DNA of 64,000 nucleotides from Pollutimonas harenae (GCF_004153685.1 NZ_SDQD01000002.1:1-64000); one strand, 5' to 3'. Shown: positions 39,611 through 49,639, numbered from the stretch's first letter. Made by a program: numbers and translations. The notes: generated by a model not told the origin, from the letters alone.

Positions 39611-40426
39611 TTATTTCCCCCCGAACAGACGCTTGAACAGGCCTGGCTTTTCGTAGTCGACAAAACGCAGTGTTTTTTCTTCGCCGAGGTAGCGGGCAAC
39701 GACGTCCTGATAGGCAACCGCCACGTCACTGTCGCGCAAATGAATGGCTGGAATGCCCTGGTTTGATGCCTGCAGTACTGACTCGGATTCGGGAATCACG
39801 CCTATCAGCTTGATACGCAGGATGTCCTCGATATCTTTCAGCGACAGCATCTCGCCTTCAGCTACGCGTTTGGGGTTGTAGCGTGTCAGTAACAAGTATT
39901 CCTTGATGGGTTCTTCGCCTTTTTCGGCGCGGCGCGATTTGGCAGACAGTATGCCCAGGATGCGATCGGAGTCGCGCACCGATGACACTTCGGGGTTGGT
40001 GACGACGAGGGCGTCATCAGCAAAATACGAAGCCATCAAGGCGCCCGTTTCAATGCCGGCTGGCGAGTCGCAGACAATGTACTCGAAACCCATTTCGGCC
40101 AGGTCGTTCAGTGCTTTTTCAACGCCTTCTTTGGTGAGCGCGTCTTTGTCCCGGGTTTGTGAGGCGGGCAGAATAAACAGGTTTTCAAGCTGTTTGTCGC
40201 GTATGAGTGCCTGATTCAGTGTTGCTTCGCCTTGAATGACGTTGACGAAGTCATATACCACACGGCGCTCGCAACCCATGATCAAATCCAGGTTACGCAG
40301 GCCCACGTCAAAGTCGATCACGACAGTTTTGTGGCCGCGTATCGCCAGTCCGGAGGAGAAGCTTGCACTGGTGGTGGTTTTGCCCACACCGCCTTTGCCG
40401 GAAGTCACCACAACAATTCTCGCCAT
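39611..40426 (-). CDS. minD: septum site-determining ATPase MinD
   Basis: A 271-residue ParA/MinD ATPase. The deviant Walker A motif Lys-Gly-Gly-Val-Gly-Lys-Thr-Thr starts at residue 11, the Cys-Asp-Ser-Pro-Ala-Gly-Ile-Glu switch is near 118, and the C-terminal Leu-Phe-Lys-Arg-Leu-Phe-Gly is the membrane-targeting amphipathic helix. ATP-bound MinD recruits MinC to the membrane. minC lies 116 bases upstream, minE one base downstream. Confidence 0.97.
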   Translation of the reverse strand: MARIVVVTSGKGGVGKTTTSASFSSGLAIRGHKTVVIDFDVGLRNLDLIMGCERRVVYDFVNVIQGEATLNQALIRDKQLENLFILPASQTRDKDALTKEGVEKALNDLAEMGFEYIVCDSPAGIETGALMASYFADDALVVTNPEVSSVRDSDRILGILSAKSRRAEKGEEPIKEYLLLTRYNPKRVAEGEMLSLKDIEDILRIKLIGVIPESESVLQASNQGIPAIHLRDSDVAVAYQDVVARYLGEEKTLRFVDYEKPGLFKRLFGGK

Positions 40427-40542
40427 GACGATAGAATTCCTTTAGGTATTGTTGATAAAACACGTAATCGTAATGCAAAATTGCATCAAAATTGCACAAG
40501 CGTACGCCAATTTGACAATAGCTTGGCAACAAAAAATATCTG

Positions 40543-41346
40543 TTACTTGGTCAGCGCTGTAATTTTAAGGGTATCGTCGTCAAGATGGATGATAGTCGGT
40601 TGGTTGTGCAATGTCTGATCCAGTTTGGTTTCGATGACACGGTATACACCGGCAATTGCCAGCAGTTCGGGGTCGAGTTGCGTCGTGAAAATACGTGCGC
40701 TGGTATCGCCACGGGCGCCTGCCATGGCTTTGCCGCGCAGAGGCCCATAGACATGAATATTGCCGTCAGCAATGACTTCAGCTCCCTGGCTGACCACGCC
40801 AATCACGATCAGGTCGGTGTTCCGTGCATAAATACGCTGTCCTGACCTTAGGGGGCGATTGATGACCATGGCCGCAGGCGCCACTTCGGGGACATGCCCG
40901 GCAGGTGGCGTGGTCTGTTCAGCGCCCTCGGCTTTCGTGTCGTTGCCTTGTGTCGCTGGTGGTGGAGCCACCACAGGGACCTCTTGTTCGGGTGCTGGCT
41001 GAGCGGTTGGGCGCGGCGTGGGGCTACCCAGGTCTACCGCAGCCAAGCCCTGTGCCAGAGCTGCATCCAGGTTGGCGCCCTGGGCAACGACCCCTACCGG
41101 ATGTAGGCTATGGCCGCGCAGGGCTTGCAGCAGGGCCGCCCAGTCTATGGTCTCGGTAATCAGGTTTGCATCGATGACGACCGGCTCGTTCTCGAAGAAT
41201 GCGCCGGCATCGTTCATGCGCTGGCTGAGTGCCGCCAGCAGCTCGGCATCGTCGTGGCTGCGCAGCACGACACGCAATGCATAGAGGGTGGCACTTTTGA
41301 AGTCCAGCGCCGAAGGGCTTTTGCTTTTTGGTTTGGCGTTGCTCAC
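40543..41346 (-). CDS. minC: septum site-determining protein MinC
   Basis: A 267-residue inhibitor of FtsZ polymerisation. An N-terminal FtsZ-binding domain covers about residues 12-105; a linker of about 50 residues rich in Pro, Ala and Glu follows, longer than in E. coli MinC (231 residues); the C-terminal beta-helix domain (Arg-Ser-Gly-Gln-Arg-Ile-Tyr-Ala, then [11 protein letters not shown]) binds MinD. First gene of minCDE. Confidence 0.94.
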   Translation of the reverse strand: MSNAKPKSKSPSALDFKSATLYALRVVLRSHDDAELLAALSQRMNDAGAFFENEPVVIDANLITETIDWAALLQALRGHSLHPVGVVAQGANLDAALAQGLAAVDLGSPTPRPTAQPAPEQEVPVVAPPPATQGNDTKAEGAEQTTPPAGHVPEVAPAAMVINRPLRSGQRIYARNTDLIVIGVVSQGAEVIADGNIHVYGPLRGKAMAGARGDTSARIFTTQLDPELLAIAGVYRVIETKLDQTLHNQPTIIHLDDDTLKITALTK

Positions 41347-41389
41347 AGGTTCTTCTTTCGTTAATAAAAATTTACAAAACTTCGGTGCA

Positions 41390-43156
41390 TCATTTTTTCT
41401 GTGCCCAGGAATCCTTGAGCGTGGCCGTACGGTTGATCACCGGCTTGCCGGGTACAGACTCTTTGCTGTCGACGACAAAATAGCCCAGGCGTTCGAATTG
41501 CAAAGGGTTGTCTGCCGATAATGGCGTGCCGGGTTCGAGCCAGCCGTGGACCGCCTGACAAGAGTCTGGATTGATGGCGTCCAGAAAGTTCTTGTCACCT
41601 GAGTCAGGATGAGGATCGGTGAACAGCCGGTCGTATAGCCGGATTTCTGCTGGAATTGCATGGGCCACGCTGATCCAGGTGACATTGCCTTTGACTTTGA
41701 CCGAATCGGCGCCAGGCGTGCCGCTCTTGGTGTCGGGCAGATATTCAGCGTGAACTTCCGTTACATTGCCGTCCTGATCCTTGATGCACCCAGTGCAGCG
41801 GATGATGTAGCCGTACTTCAGGCGTACGGTATTGCCTGGAAAGAGCCTGAAGTATTTTTTTGGCGGGTCTTCGCGGAAGTCGTCGCGCTCAATCCAGAGT
41901 TCGCGGCTGAGCGGAAACTCGCGCTGGCCTGCATCAGGGGCGTGCGGGTTTCGAGGAGCGTGGCAGGTCTCGACCTGGCCTTCGGGATAATTGGTGAGCA
42001 CCAGCTTGACCGGGTCGAGCACGGCTACACTGCGGGCGGCAATGGGATCGAGTGCATCCCGCAGAGCTTGCTCGAGTATGCTGTAGTCTATGCTTTGATG
42101 GGCTTTTGATACACCCAGGCGTTCGCAGAACAGGCGTATGGACTCTGGTGTATAGCCGCGTCGACGCAGCCCGGCCAGTGTCGGCAGACGGGGGTCGTCC
42201 CAGCCTTGCACATAGTCTTCGCGCACCAGTTGCAACAGCTTGCGCTTGCTGGTCACGACGTAGCTCAGATTCAGCCTGGCGAACTCGTATTGCCGTGGCA
42301 AAGGTCGCTGCAGTTGTCCCAAATCGGCCAGGTGATTGAGTATCCAGTCGTAGAAAGGGCGCTGGTCTTCGAACTCAAGTGTGCAAAAGCTATGTGTGAT
42401 GCCTTCGAGGGCGTCTTCGACTGGGTGAGCCCAGGAGTACATGGGATAAATGCACCAGTGATCGCCGGTGCGGTGATGGGGTACGTGACGTATGCGGTAC
42501 ATCACTGGGTCGCGCATATTGATGTTGGGCGAACCCATATCGATTTTTGCGCGCAATGCCATACTGCCGTCGGCGTGCTTGCCCTGGCGCATTTCTTCGA
42601 GCAGGCGTAGCGATTCTTCGACCGGACGGTCGCGCCAGGGTGAGTTCGTACCTTTTTCTGTCAGTGTGCCGCGTGATGCACGCATTTCGTCGGGGCTTTG
42701 TTCGTCGACATAGGCCAGCCCGGCCTGTACCAGCGCCTGGGCAAATTGGTACATATAGTCGAAATAGTCGCTGGCGAAATAACGGTTGTTCTCGTTGCCG
42801 TAGCGCCAGTCGAAACCTAGCCATTCGACCATTTCAATAATGGCGTTGACGTATTCGTCTTCTTCTTTTTCGGGGTTGGTGTCGTCGAAGCGCAGATGGC
42901 AGGCGCCCTGATAGTCGTTAGCCAGGCCAAAATTAAGGCAAATGCTTTTGGCATGCCCAATATGCAGGTAGCCGTTCGGTTCAGGCGGAAAACGGGTGCG
43001 TATCCGTGCGGGATCGCTGTTGCCCAGGGCCTGTACCGAAGCCGGCCCCGGTTTGCCCGCCCAACGTTTGTCGGCGTAACGACCCTGGGCCAGATCGTTA
43101 TCGATAATGGTGCGCAGGAAGTTGGAAACGGGAGCAGGAGATGGCACAGAGGTCAT
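41390..43156 (-). CDS. glnS: glutaminyl-tRNA synthetase
   Basis: A 588-residue class I synthetase charging tRNA-Gln. [12 protein letters not shown] contains the HIGH motif near residue 65, and Val-Thr-Ser-Lys-Arg-Lys-Leu near 307 is the KMSKS equivalent (Met replaced by Thr). The C-terminal anticodon-binding beta-barrels are complete. Its presence implies direct Gln-tRNA charging. It is upstream of minC on the same strand with a 43-base gap. Confidence 0.96.
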   Translation of the reverse strand: MTSVPSPAPVSNFLRTIIDNDLAQGRYADKRWAGKPGPASVQALGNSDPARIRTRFPPEPNGYLHIGHAKSICLNFGLANDYQGACHLRFDDTNPEKEEDEYVNAIIEMVEWLGFDWRYGNENNRYFASDYFDYMYQFAQALVQAGLAYVDEQSPDEMRASRGTLTEKGTNSPWRDRPVEESLRLLEEMRQGKHADGSMALRAKIDMGSPNINMRDPVMYRIRHVPHHRTGDHWCIYPMYSWAHPVEDALEGITHSFCTLEFEDQRPFYDWILNHLADLGQLQRPLPRQYEFARLNLSYVVTSKRKLLQLVREDYVQGWDDPRLPTLAGLRRRGYTPESIRLFCERLGVSKAHQSIDYSILEQALRDALDPIAARSVAVLDPVKLVLTNYPEGQVETCHAPRNPHAPDAGQREFPLSRELWIERDDFREDPPKKYFRLFPGNTVRLKYGYIIRCTGCIKDQDGNVTEVHAEYLPDTKSGTPGADSVKVKGNVTWISVAHAIPAEIRLYDRLFTDPHPDSGDKNFLDAINPDSCQAVHGWLEPGTPLSADNPLQFERLGYFVVDSKESVPGKPVINRTATLKDSWAQKK

Positions 43157-43271
43157 ACAGAATTAATTAAACAGGAATAGTCGGTTGAAGTAAGCATTTT
43201 GCCACGTCCAGGGTTATTTGCCCGCTTTGTGGGTTTACAAATGTCGAACTGGCTCTAAACTAGCGCTCATT

Positions 43272-44612
43272 ATGACGCACACGACATTGTGGTTATCTCA
43301 GATACAGTTTTTCTCGAGCCTGGGGTTTATGCTGTTGTTTCTAGCCATAGAGCTGGGCCTGGCGTGGGTTTTACTGTACTTCAAGCTTCGTGCCCTGGGA
43401 CGGGACCCGGCCGCCTGGACAGCAGCGTACCGCTTTTGGGTGCGCGTGTTTGCACTGGCCTTTATTCTAAGCTTTGCCGCCTGCCTGCCGGTACTGATAC
43501 AGTTCGGCAGCCTATGGCCTGAGCTCATGGAGAAAATAGGCAATGTGGCAGGACCTTTGCTGGCGGCCGGGGTGTTGTCGGCTTATGTGTTCAAGTCCTG
43601 CTTCCTGGGTGCCATGCTGTTCGGACAGCGTCATTTGTCCGATCGAACGCATACGCTGGTGGTTTTCATGGTGGCAGTGGGCGTCGCCGCAAGTATTTTC
43701 TGGCTGCTGGTGTTGTTGTCATGGATGCACGCGCCAGCTGGCGTGCAGTTTGTCGGCGACCAGTACACGGTGGTCGACTGGCTGGACATTTTGTTCAACC
43801 CTGCGTTGCCCTGGTATGCCGCACTCTTTGGCCTGGCCGCGATTCTGACGACTGCATTCCTCATGATAGGCGTGGTTGCCGCCCAAAGTCTGCGTCGTCC
43901 AGTCGACGAAAGCGGACGCCTGGTATTCAAGACGGCACTATGGCTGGCCACGGTCAGCATTGTGTTGCAGGGCCTCGCCGCTGCAGGGGCTGGTCACATG
44001 ACCGCGCGTTATCAGCCGGCCAAGGCGGCGGCGACTGCCGGCTATTGGATGAGTGGCCAGCCAGCCGACTTGGTGCTGTTCGCCTGGCCCGACGCACACA
44101 GCCACACCAATCGCCTGGCCTGGCTATGGCGCGATGGTGGCGACACCTGGATAGGGCGCGATGAGGCAGGTGCATTGCGGGGCCTGGATCAGTTTTCGGG
44201 CATGGGGCCGCCGGTAGCCGCTACATTCTGGGCATTCCGGCTGACCCTGCTGGTGGGCTTGCTGATGCTGCTTGCTGCGTGGCTGACTTTGTGGCGCGCA
44301 CGCCGGGTACGATACGATCCAGGAGAATTATCGCGTTGGGGGCGGCGACTGCTTGCAGGCATGACATTTTCGGGCTGGCTGATGTTGCTGGCCGGCTTGG
44401 CCCATGTATTGTTGGGTGCTTACCCGTACGCAGTAAACGGCACGATTACAGTAAGTGAAGTGGCCGTATCAGCGTCCTGGCAGACGCTGTTGGGCGGCTA
44501 TTTTGCTCATCTGGTGGTTTATATTGCGCTGCTCGTCAGCTTCTTGCACATGCTTCGCCACATTGTGCGCTATGGCGTGGTGCCGGTTGCCCGGCGCAGG
44601 GGAAGGGCATGA
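43272..44612 (+). CDS. divergent CydA-like membrane subunit lacking the usual haem ligands
   Basis: A 446-residue protein of about nine membrane segments that aligns along its length with subunit I of cytochrome bd quinol oxidase; the N-terminal stretch (Ser-Gln-Ile-Gln-Phe) aligns without gaps to E. coli Ser-Arg-Leu-Gln-Phe. By eye, E. coli His19 is replaced by Met20, His186 by Leu, Met393 by Thr, Glu445 by Leu380, and both Glu99 and Glu107 are lost (Lys at the second). The quinol-loop end Gly-Arg-Gln-Pro-Trp reads Gly-Ala-Tyr-Pro-Tyr at 382-386. It is therefore unlikely to bind hemes in the normal way. Start at the ATG at 43272. The CydB-like gene overlaps its stop. Annotation as a working oxidase would be unsafe. 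Confidence 0.75.
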   Translation: MTHTTLWLSQIQFFSSLGFMLLFLAIELGLAWVLLYFKLRALGRDPAAWTAAYRFWVRVFALAFILSFAACLPVLIQFGSLWPELMEKIGNVAGPLLAAGVLSAYVFKSCFLGAMLFGQRHLSDRTHTLVVFMVAVGVAASIFWLLVLLSWMHAPAGVQFVGDQYTVVDWLDILFNPALPWYAALFGLAAILTTAFLMIGVVAAQSLRRPVDESGRLVFKTALWLATVSIVLQGLAAAGAGHMTARYQPAKAAATAGYWMSGQPADLVLFAWPDAHSHTNRLAWLWRDGGDTWIGRDEAGALRGLDQFSGMGPPVAATFWAFRLTLLVGLLMLLAAWLTLWRARRVRYDPGELSRWGRRLLAGMTFSGWLMLLAGLAHVLLGAYPYAVNGTITVSEVAVSASWQTLLGGYFAHLVVYIALLVSFLHMLRHIVRYGVVPVARRRGRA

Positions 44613-45658
44613 TAGACGTGTTGGCGACTGCTCTGGGCTTGAGCGCACAAGATCCGTTTTTCTGGATGCCCTTGGTCTTCATGCTGCTGTTTTTTGCCAT
44701 TATCGTGGCGGGTACGGTGCTGGACGGTTTCGATATAGGGGTGGGTTGCCTGACGCTGTTCGCTCCAAAAGAGTCCAGACAACGCATGCTTTCCTTATTA
44801 AGTCCCTGGAGGGATGCGAATGAGTTCTGGCTGTTTTTAGGTCTGGGTTTGTTCCTGTCGGTCTTCACCAAGGCAGCGGGCATTATCATGGGGCAGCTCT
44901 ATCTGCCTTTGTGTCTGCTGGGTCTGGGTGTCTTGCTGCGTTCGGCTGCATTCGAAATACGTTTGCGCGCGCCCAAGGAGCTGCAGGGGCGTTGCCTGAC
45001 CGGCTTTGGCCTGGGATCCTTGCTGACGGCGTTTTCGCATGGCGTGCTATTGGCGCAAGTTGTGGTGTCGTACCACTCTGAGCCTGGCTATGTCTGGTTT
45101 TCACTGTTTGTCGGCCTTTGCTCGGTAGCTGCATATTGCTTGTTGGGGGCATCGTGGCTGATCATGCGGGTGGCCGGCGAGTTGCGCGCACGCGCGGTAA
45201 TGTGGGGCAGGCGCGCAGTACGCTGGTCGGCGGCCGGTGCCGTCGCGGTGTCTGTTGTGCTGGCTTTCGCCAACCCGGGCGTGTTTCTGAAGTGGAGTGA
45301 TGGGCCGCACTGGCAAATCGTGGTGGCGCTTTGGGGCGTATTGCTGGTGTGCTTTGTATCGGTTGAAATGTGTTTGCAGCGCATGATCAACAACAGCTAC
45401 CGCACTACGGCGCTACCATTCTTCATGACTCTGCTGATTTTCATGACAGTGCTCGGCGGCCTGGGCTACAGCTTTTTCCCTTATCTGGTGCTGGACGAGA
45501 TCACGCTTTGGGATGCCGCTGCATCGGTAGATTCAATGCGACTGGTCTTGTCGGCCACCATCATAGCCTTGCCCGTGGCAGTGATCTTCAATATCTGGGT
45601 GTACTGGCGGATGTTCGGCTTGTCGATACCGCCTACGCCGCCGAGTTTTGATGGCTAG
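44609..45658 (+). CDS. CydB-like membrane subunit (cytochrome bd subunit II family)
   Basis: A 349-residue protein of about eight membrane segments. The family motif Leu-Asp-Gly-Phe-Asp-Ile-Gly-Val-Gly at about residues 32-40 is intact; the next conserved Trp-Asp-Gly-Asn reads Arg-Asp-Ala-Asn, with the Trp lost and Asp kept. The C-terminal Leu-Trp-Asp-Ala and Tyr-Trp-Arg-Met-Phe-Gly match CydB. Coupled by a 4-base overlap to the CydA-like gene, so the two proteins surely pair. The last 26 bases overlap the convergent histidine kinase gene. Confidence 0.82.
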   Translation: MIDVLATALGLSAQDPFFWMPLVFMLLFFAIIVAGTVLDGFDIGVGCLTLFAPKESRQRMLSLLSPWRDANEFWLFLGLGLFLSVFTKAAGIIMGQLYLPLCLLGLGVLLRSAAFEIRLRAPKELQGRCLTGFGLGSLLTAFSHGVLLAQVVVSYHSEPGYVWFSLFVGLCSVAAYCLLGASWLIMRVAGELRARAVMWGRRAVRWSAAGAVAVSVVLAFANPGVFLKWSDGPHWQIVVALWGVLLVCFVSVEMCLQRMINNSYRTTALPFFMTLLIFMTVLGGLGYSFFPYLVLDEITLWDAAASVDSMRLVLSATIIALPVAVIFNIWVYWRMFGLSIPPTPPSFDG

Positions 45659-47033
45659 CTGGCGGCATGATGGGCAGGCTTATGTGTACTTCCAGGCCTC
45701 CCCAGCTTGCGTTTTCCAGCGTCAGCGTGCCATCGTGAGCGCGAGCAATGCTGTCGGCCAGCGCGAGGCCCAGGCCGACCGAACCCGTGCGGGTACGAGC
45801 GTCGTCCAAACGAGAAAAGGGTCGCAGGGCTTCGGTGCGCCGCTCGGCGCTAATACCAGGGCCATGATCCGCTACAGTAATCAGCGCTTTGCCGTCGACC
45901 AGGTCCAGTGAGACTTCGACTGGTGGCTCGCCGTGATTCAGGGCATTGGTGATCAGGTTGTCCAGCAACCGCCCCAGTGCCATTTTGTCCCCGATGATGA
46001 GCAGGGCTTCTGGATGCATGCGTGCCAGCTTGACGGGGCTGCCGGCGCTTTCCCAGGCGCTAACCTGCTCGTCCAGCCACGAGTTGAGTCGAAGCCGGGT
46101 GAATTGATATGAGCCTGGGTCGGAGCCACGTGCAAAACCGATGAATTGATTCACCATGCGTTGCATATCCTGGACGTCCTTGAGCATGCCTTCCTTGAAA
46201 GTAGGATCGTCAACCATTTCTATGCGCAGCCACATACGGGATAAAGGCCCTTTCAGGTCGTGCGGCAAGCCAGCCAGCAGGGTGCGCTGAACTGCGCTTG
46301 ACTCAGCCAGGGTATCGAGCATGGCGTTGAAGCGTTCACCCAAAATACGGGTTTCAGAGGGGCCCGATGGCGTGACACGCTGCGGCTGGCCTGCGGCCAA
46401 CTGATCGGCCGCCTTGGCCAGCCGGGTGAGAGGGCGGGTGATGTGCCAGGAGAAGGCGGCTGCCAACAGCAACAATAGGCCCATGCCACTTAGCCAGACG
46501 GCAATCATGGGTGTGGCGACCGGCGGTGCGATGCGGTCCAGGGGGATCACCAGCCACTCCCGGTTTGGGGGGATGTCGCTGACGGGAGGGTAAGGCAGGG
46601 AGATATAAAGGCGCGGCTCGGAGCCGCGCGACAGGGCTACTCGGGTGTCATCGTCAAGACGCAGGTTCAGCGCCTGGACGAAAGTACGCAGCGAGTGACG
46701 TATGTCGCCTGGTGGCGGTGGCGCAGGGTTGCGCGGTGGGCGGCGGTGCTCCATGCTGGCATTCGAGGGCAGGCTGCGCGACCATAAATGCCACTGGTTC
46801 TGGGACGCCTGGCGTACGAATTCGTCGCGTTGAATCGATGGAATCTCTGCCAGGGCGGCACGCAGTGTACGTATTGTCGTTGCCGTGAATTCGACGGTTA
46901 CTTCCTCGGTGTACTTCTTTCTGTAGTAAGACACGGACGCGAAGGTGGCCGCCTGCACCAGCAAAATGGTGCCCAGCGTCAGCAACACCATGCGCGAGCT
47001 TAGTGACCTTGGCAGCCAATGGCTTAGCCTCAT
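45633..47033 (-). CDS. sensor histidine kinase
   Basis: A 466-residue inner-membrane kinase: membrane segment at about 15-35, a periplasmic domain of about 130 residues rich in Pro and Arg, a second segment at 172-195, HAMP, then His258 in Leu-Pro-His-Asp-Leu-Lys-Gly-Pro-Leu-Ser-Arg, and an ATPase domain with Asp-Asn-Leu-Ile-Thr-Asn-Ala, Asp-His-Gly-Pro-Gly and Gly-Leu-Gly-Leu-Ala. The EnvZ-type H-box is normally His-Asp-Leu-Arg-Thr-Pro; here the Thr needed for phosphatase activity is Gly. The start at 47033 follows the response regulator stop by 8 bases. The signal is unknown. Confidence 0.9.
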   Translation of the reverse strand: MRLSHWLPRSLSSRMVLLTLGTILLVQAATFASVSYYRKKYTEEVTVEFTATTIRTLRAALAEIPSIQRDEFVRQASQNQWHLWSRSLPSNASMEHRRPPRNPAPPPPGDIRHSLRTFVQALNLRLDDDTRVALSRGSEPRLYISLPYPPVSDIPPNREWLVIPLDRIAPPVATPMIAVWLSGMGLLLLLAAAFSWHITRPLTRLAKAADQLAAGQPQRVTPSGPSETRILGERFNAMLDTLAESSAVQRTLLAGLPHDLKGPLSRMWLRIEMVDDPTFKEGMLKDVQDMQRMVNQFIGFARGSDPGSYQFTRLRLNSWLDEQVSAWESAGSPVKLARMHPEALLIIGDKMALGRLLDNLITNALNHGEPPVEVSLDLVDGKALITVADHGPGISAERRTEALRPFSRLDDARTRTGSVGLGLALADSIARAHDGTLTLENASWGGLEVHISLPIMPPASHQNSAA

Positions 47034-47041
47034 GCTGGCTC

Positions 47042-47743
47042 TCAAGGCGAGAACCGGTAGCCTACGCCCCATACCGTCTGTATCCAGCGCGGTTGTTTGG
47101 GATCGTCTTCAATGGCGCGGCGCAGTCGTAATATGGCAATGTCGATGGCGCGGTCATTGCGTTCGCCCTCATCGTCGTCACGTGCCAGCGCCAGCAGGCG
47201 CTCGCGTGAGAGGGGTTTGCCGGAGTTGTTGATCAAGGCCTCCAGCAGGTTGACCTCGCCGCCTGTAAGCTTTATGGTTTCGTCGCCTTTGGTGAGTTGG
47301 CGGGTGGCCGGGTCGAAAGTGAAAGGACCGAAGGATACGGGCTGATCCTTGTTGAGTGCCGAAGCTCCCTTTTTGCGGCGCAGCACGGCTTCGATACGCG
47401 CCAGCAGCTCGCGTGGGTCAAAGGGCTTGCCCAGGTAGTCGTCTGCGCCGGCCTCCAGCCCAATGACCCGGTCGACGGTTTCATCGCGGGCAGTCAGTAA
47501 AATAACGGGAATGTCTTCTCCACGCTGGCGCAGGCTGCGGCAGGCCTCGGCACCATCCCCGTCTGGCATCATGCGGTCTAGGACGATGAGATCGGGAGAA
47601 TAGCGCTGGATGCGTGAAGGTAGGTCGCTGGCGTCGGGAGCAAGCAGTGTGTCGTAATTATGGCGGTTCAGATAGTCGGCCAGCAACTGTCGCAGTGCGG
47701 GGTCGTCGTCAACAACCAGTACTTTTAGCAAGGGATTTTCCAT
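47042..47743 (-). CDS. OmpR-family response regulator
   Basis: A 233-residue regulator. The receiver has the acidic pocket Val-Val-Asp-Asp-Asp at 10-14, phosphoacceptor Asp56 in Ile-Val-Leu-Asp-Arg-Met-Met-Pro, Thr in Leu-Leu-Thr-Ala-Arg and Lys in Gly-Lys-Pro-Phe. The C-terminal winged helix has Leu-Thr-Gly-Gly-Glu-Val-Asn-Leu-Leu and ends Trp-Gly-Val-Gly-Tyr-Arg-Phe. Partner of the kinase encoded next. Its targets are unknown; the bd-like pair and the CLC gene flank the system. Confidence 0.93.
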   Translation of the reverse strand: MENPLLKVLVVDDDPALRQLLADYLNRHNYDTLLAPDASDLPSRIQRYSPDLIVLDRMMPDGDGAEACRSLRQRGEDIPVILLTARDETVDRVIGLEAGADDYLGKPFDPRELLARIEAVLRRKKGASALNKDQPVSFGPFTFDPATRQLTKGDETIKLTGGEVNLLEALINNSGKPLSRERLLALARDDDEGERNDRAIDIAILRLRRAIEDDPKQPRWIQTVWGVGYRFSP

Positions 47744-47851
47744 AGACCGAAAGTGTGCCTTTTGCCAGGTCGCGAGGCAAGCATCCGAAATGGATTGAAA
47801 TAAGTCATCGCCTTACGTTATGGTTTGTGATTCATCAGAAATAGGTTGAGC

Positions 47852-49639
47852 ATGATACGCAGCTCCGTGCAATCGGTACGCGAACGCCTTGCGGGCTACT
47901 CTTGGCTGTCCGACCTTCCAGCTATGTTGTGCTGGGCTGCTCTGGTGGGTGCGCTCGGAGCATTTGCCACGATTGCCTTTCATGAAGGCATGCGCTTGGT
48001 GCAAGAACTGGCCACTGGCCGCAGTGGCTCTATTGTGGGGGTGACGCGCGAACTACCCTGGTATGGCCGCCTGCTGTTTCCAATGCTGGGCGGTGTAGTG
48101 GCGGGTGCTCTGCTCTGGGCGTCCAAGCAGCTCAAAGAGAGCACCAATTCCGACTACATGGAGGCGGTGGCTATTGGCGATGGCCGTCTGTCTTTACGAC
48201 AAGGACTGCTGCGCTCCTTGTCCTCACTCAGCTCGGTGGCTTCGGGCGGCTCTATAGGGCGGGAGGGTGCCATGGTGCATTTGGCCTCGCTCAGTGCCTC
48301 GCTTATTGGCCGTTTTACCCGTTTCAGTACCGCTCGCCTGCGCTTGCTGGTGGCGTGCGGCGCGGCGGCGGGTGTCGCCTCAGCCTATGGCACGCCTATC
48401 GCTGGCGCCTTGTTCGTGGCGGAAATCGTGTTGGGGACCATGGGCATGCAAAGCCTCGGGCCTTTGCTGGTGGCAGCGGCCTCGGCCAATATCGTCATGC
48501 GTTTGTCAGGCCACTACCATACCACCTATGCCATTATCGACATGCCGCAGATCCCGGGCCTAGAGGTGCTGCCCTTCCTGCTGCTCGGCGTCTTTTCGGG
48601 CTTGGGTGCGCCACTGTTCCTGAAGTTCCTGGATTTTTCCCGTCGCCAGTTTCGACGTACCGAATTGCCTTTGCCGGCCAGGCTAGGTCTGGGTGGTGGC
48701 CTGCTGGGTATTTTGCTCATCATCATGCCCGAGGTGGCAGGCAACGGTTACAGCGTCGTCCATTCGCTGCTGCATGCCTCATGGACATGGTATGCGGTAC
48801 TGACTATTTTGTTGTTCAAAGTGCTGGCCACGGCCTTTACCGTGGGGTCGGGCGCTGTGGGCGGTGTCTTTACGCCCGCGCTTTTCGTGGGTGGAGGCCT
48901 TGGAGCGCTGTTTGGTATGGTCGTGTCCTGGCTCTGGCCGGGTATGACGGCCGAAACCTATATGTATGTCCTGGTTGGCATGGGCAGCTTTCTGGGAGCG
49001 GCCACCAGTGCGCCCCTGATGGCCATACTGATGATTTTCGAAATGACACTGAGCTATCAGATTGTCCTGCCCTTGATGCTCGCTTGCGTCATTGCCCATT
49101 TTGTCTCCCGGGCTGTGGCGGAAGTGGCTATGTACGATGTCACCGTCGTGCGAGAGCGCGATGCCTGGTTTCGCTATCGGCTTAGGCACACCGTCATTCA
49201 GGACCTGGTCCGTCCGGCCGATACGGTGGTGGCCACGACAGCACCGGTGCGCGATGCCTTGCAGATGTTTCTGGAGTATCCGGTCAAGTATCTGTATGTG
49301 GTCGATGAAAAGAATACTTACCAAGGGGTGATTGCTCAACAGGATTTGACCAGTTTATTGTTGGGTCAGGGTGATGTTCAGAGCAAGCTGGCAGGCGAGG
49401 TCTTGCGTTTGGATTTCGTCAAGACTTTGCATCCTGATATGACGCTGGATCAGGCGCAGGAATATTTTGTGCATTTCCAGGGCGAGCGCTTGCCTGTGGT
49501 CAGTCGCGGCGATCAGCCTACGCTACTGGGTGTGGTGTACAAATCGTCCCTGCTTGAAAAATACAGTGCCCTGAAAAGATCTTTTGATACCAGTGGTGAA
49601 GCCATGCTGGATTTTCCGGCAGGCAGGCGCTTGCGCTGA
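47852..49639 (+). CDS. CLC-type chloride transporter/channel with C-terminal CBS pair
   Basis: A 595-residue membrane protein. Residues 1-440 form the CLC fold with Gly-Arg-Glu-Gly-Ala (gating glutamate kept) and Gly-Gly-Val-Phe-Thr-Pro filters; two CBS domains follow at about 455-580. The first filter motif (usually Gly-Ser-Gly-Ile-Pro) is replaced by Thr-Asn-Ser-Asp-Tyr. At the internal proton site E. coli ClcA has Glu202-Glu203; here it is Glu-Ile, as in ClcB-like proteins, so proton coupling is doubtful. Start at ATG 47852 rather than TTG 47846. Divergent from the two-component system. Confidence 0.9.
   Translation: MIRSSVQSVRERLAGYSWLSDLPAMLCWAALVGALGAFATIAFHEGMRLVQELATGRSGSIVGVTRELPWYGRLLFPMLGGVVAGALLWASKQLKESTNSDYMEAVAIGDGRLSLRQGLLRSLSSLSSVASGGSIGREGAMVHLASLSASLIGRFTRFSTARLRLLVACGAAAGVASAYGTPIAGALFVAEIVLGTMGMQSLGPLLVAAASANIVMRLSGHYHTTYAIIDMPQIPGLEVLPFLLLGVFSGLGAPLFLKFLDFSRRQFRRTELPLPARLGLGGGLLGILLIIMPEVAGNGYSVVHSLLHASWTWYAVLTILLFKVLATAFTVGSGAVGGVFTPALFVGGGLGALFGMVVSWLWPGMTAETYMYVLVGMGSFLGAATSAPLMAILMIFEMTLSYQIVLPLMLACVIAHFVSRAVAEVAMYDVTVVRERDAWFRYRLRHTVIQDLVRPADTVVATTAPVRDALQMFLEYPVKYLYVVDEKNTYQGVIAQQDLTSLLLGQGDVQSKLAGEVLRLDFVKTLHPDMTLDQAQEYFVHFQGERLPVVSRGDQPTLLGVVYKSSLLEKYSALKRSFDTSGEAMLDFPAGRRLR

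Noticed and set aside
43234-43261. Possible promoter TTTACA-16-TAAACT before the CydA-like gene
   Set aside because: Spacing and boxes are plausible but not distinguishable from chance in an AT-rich gap.
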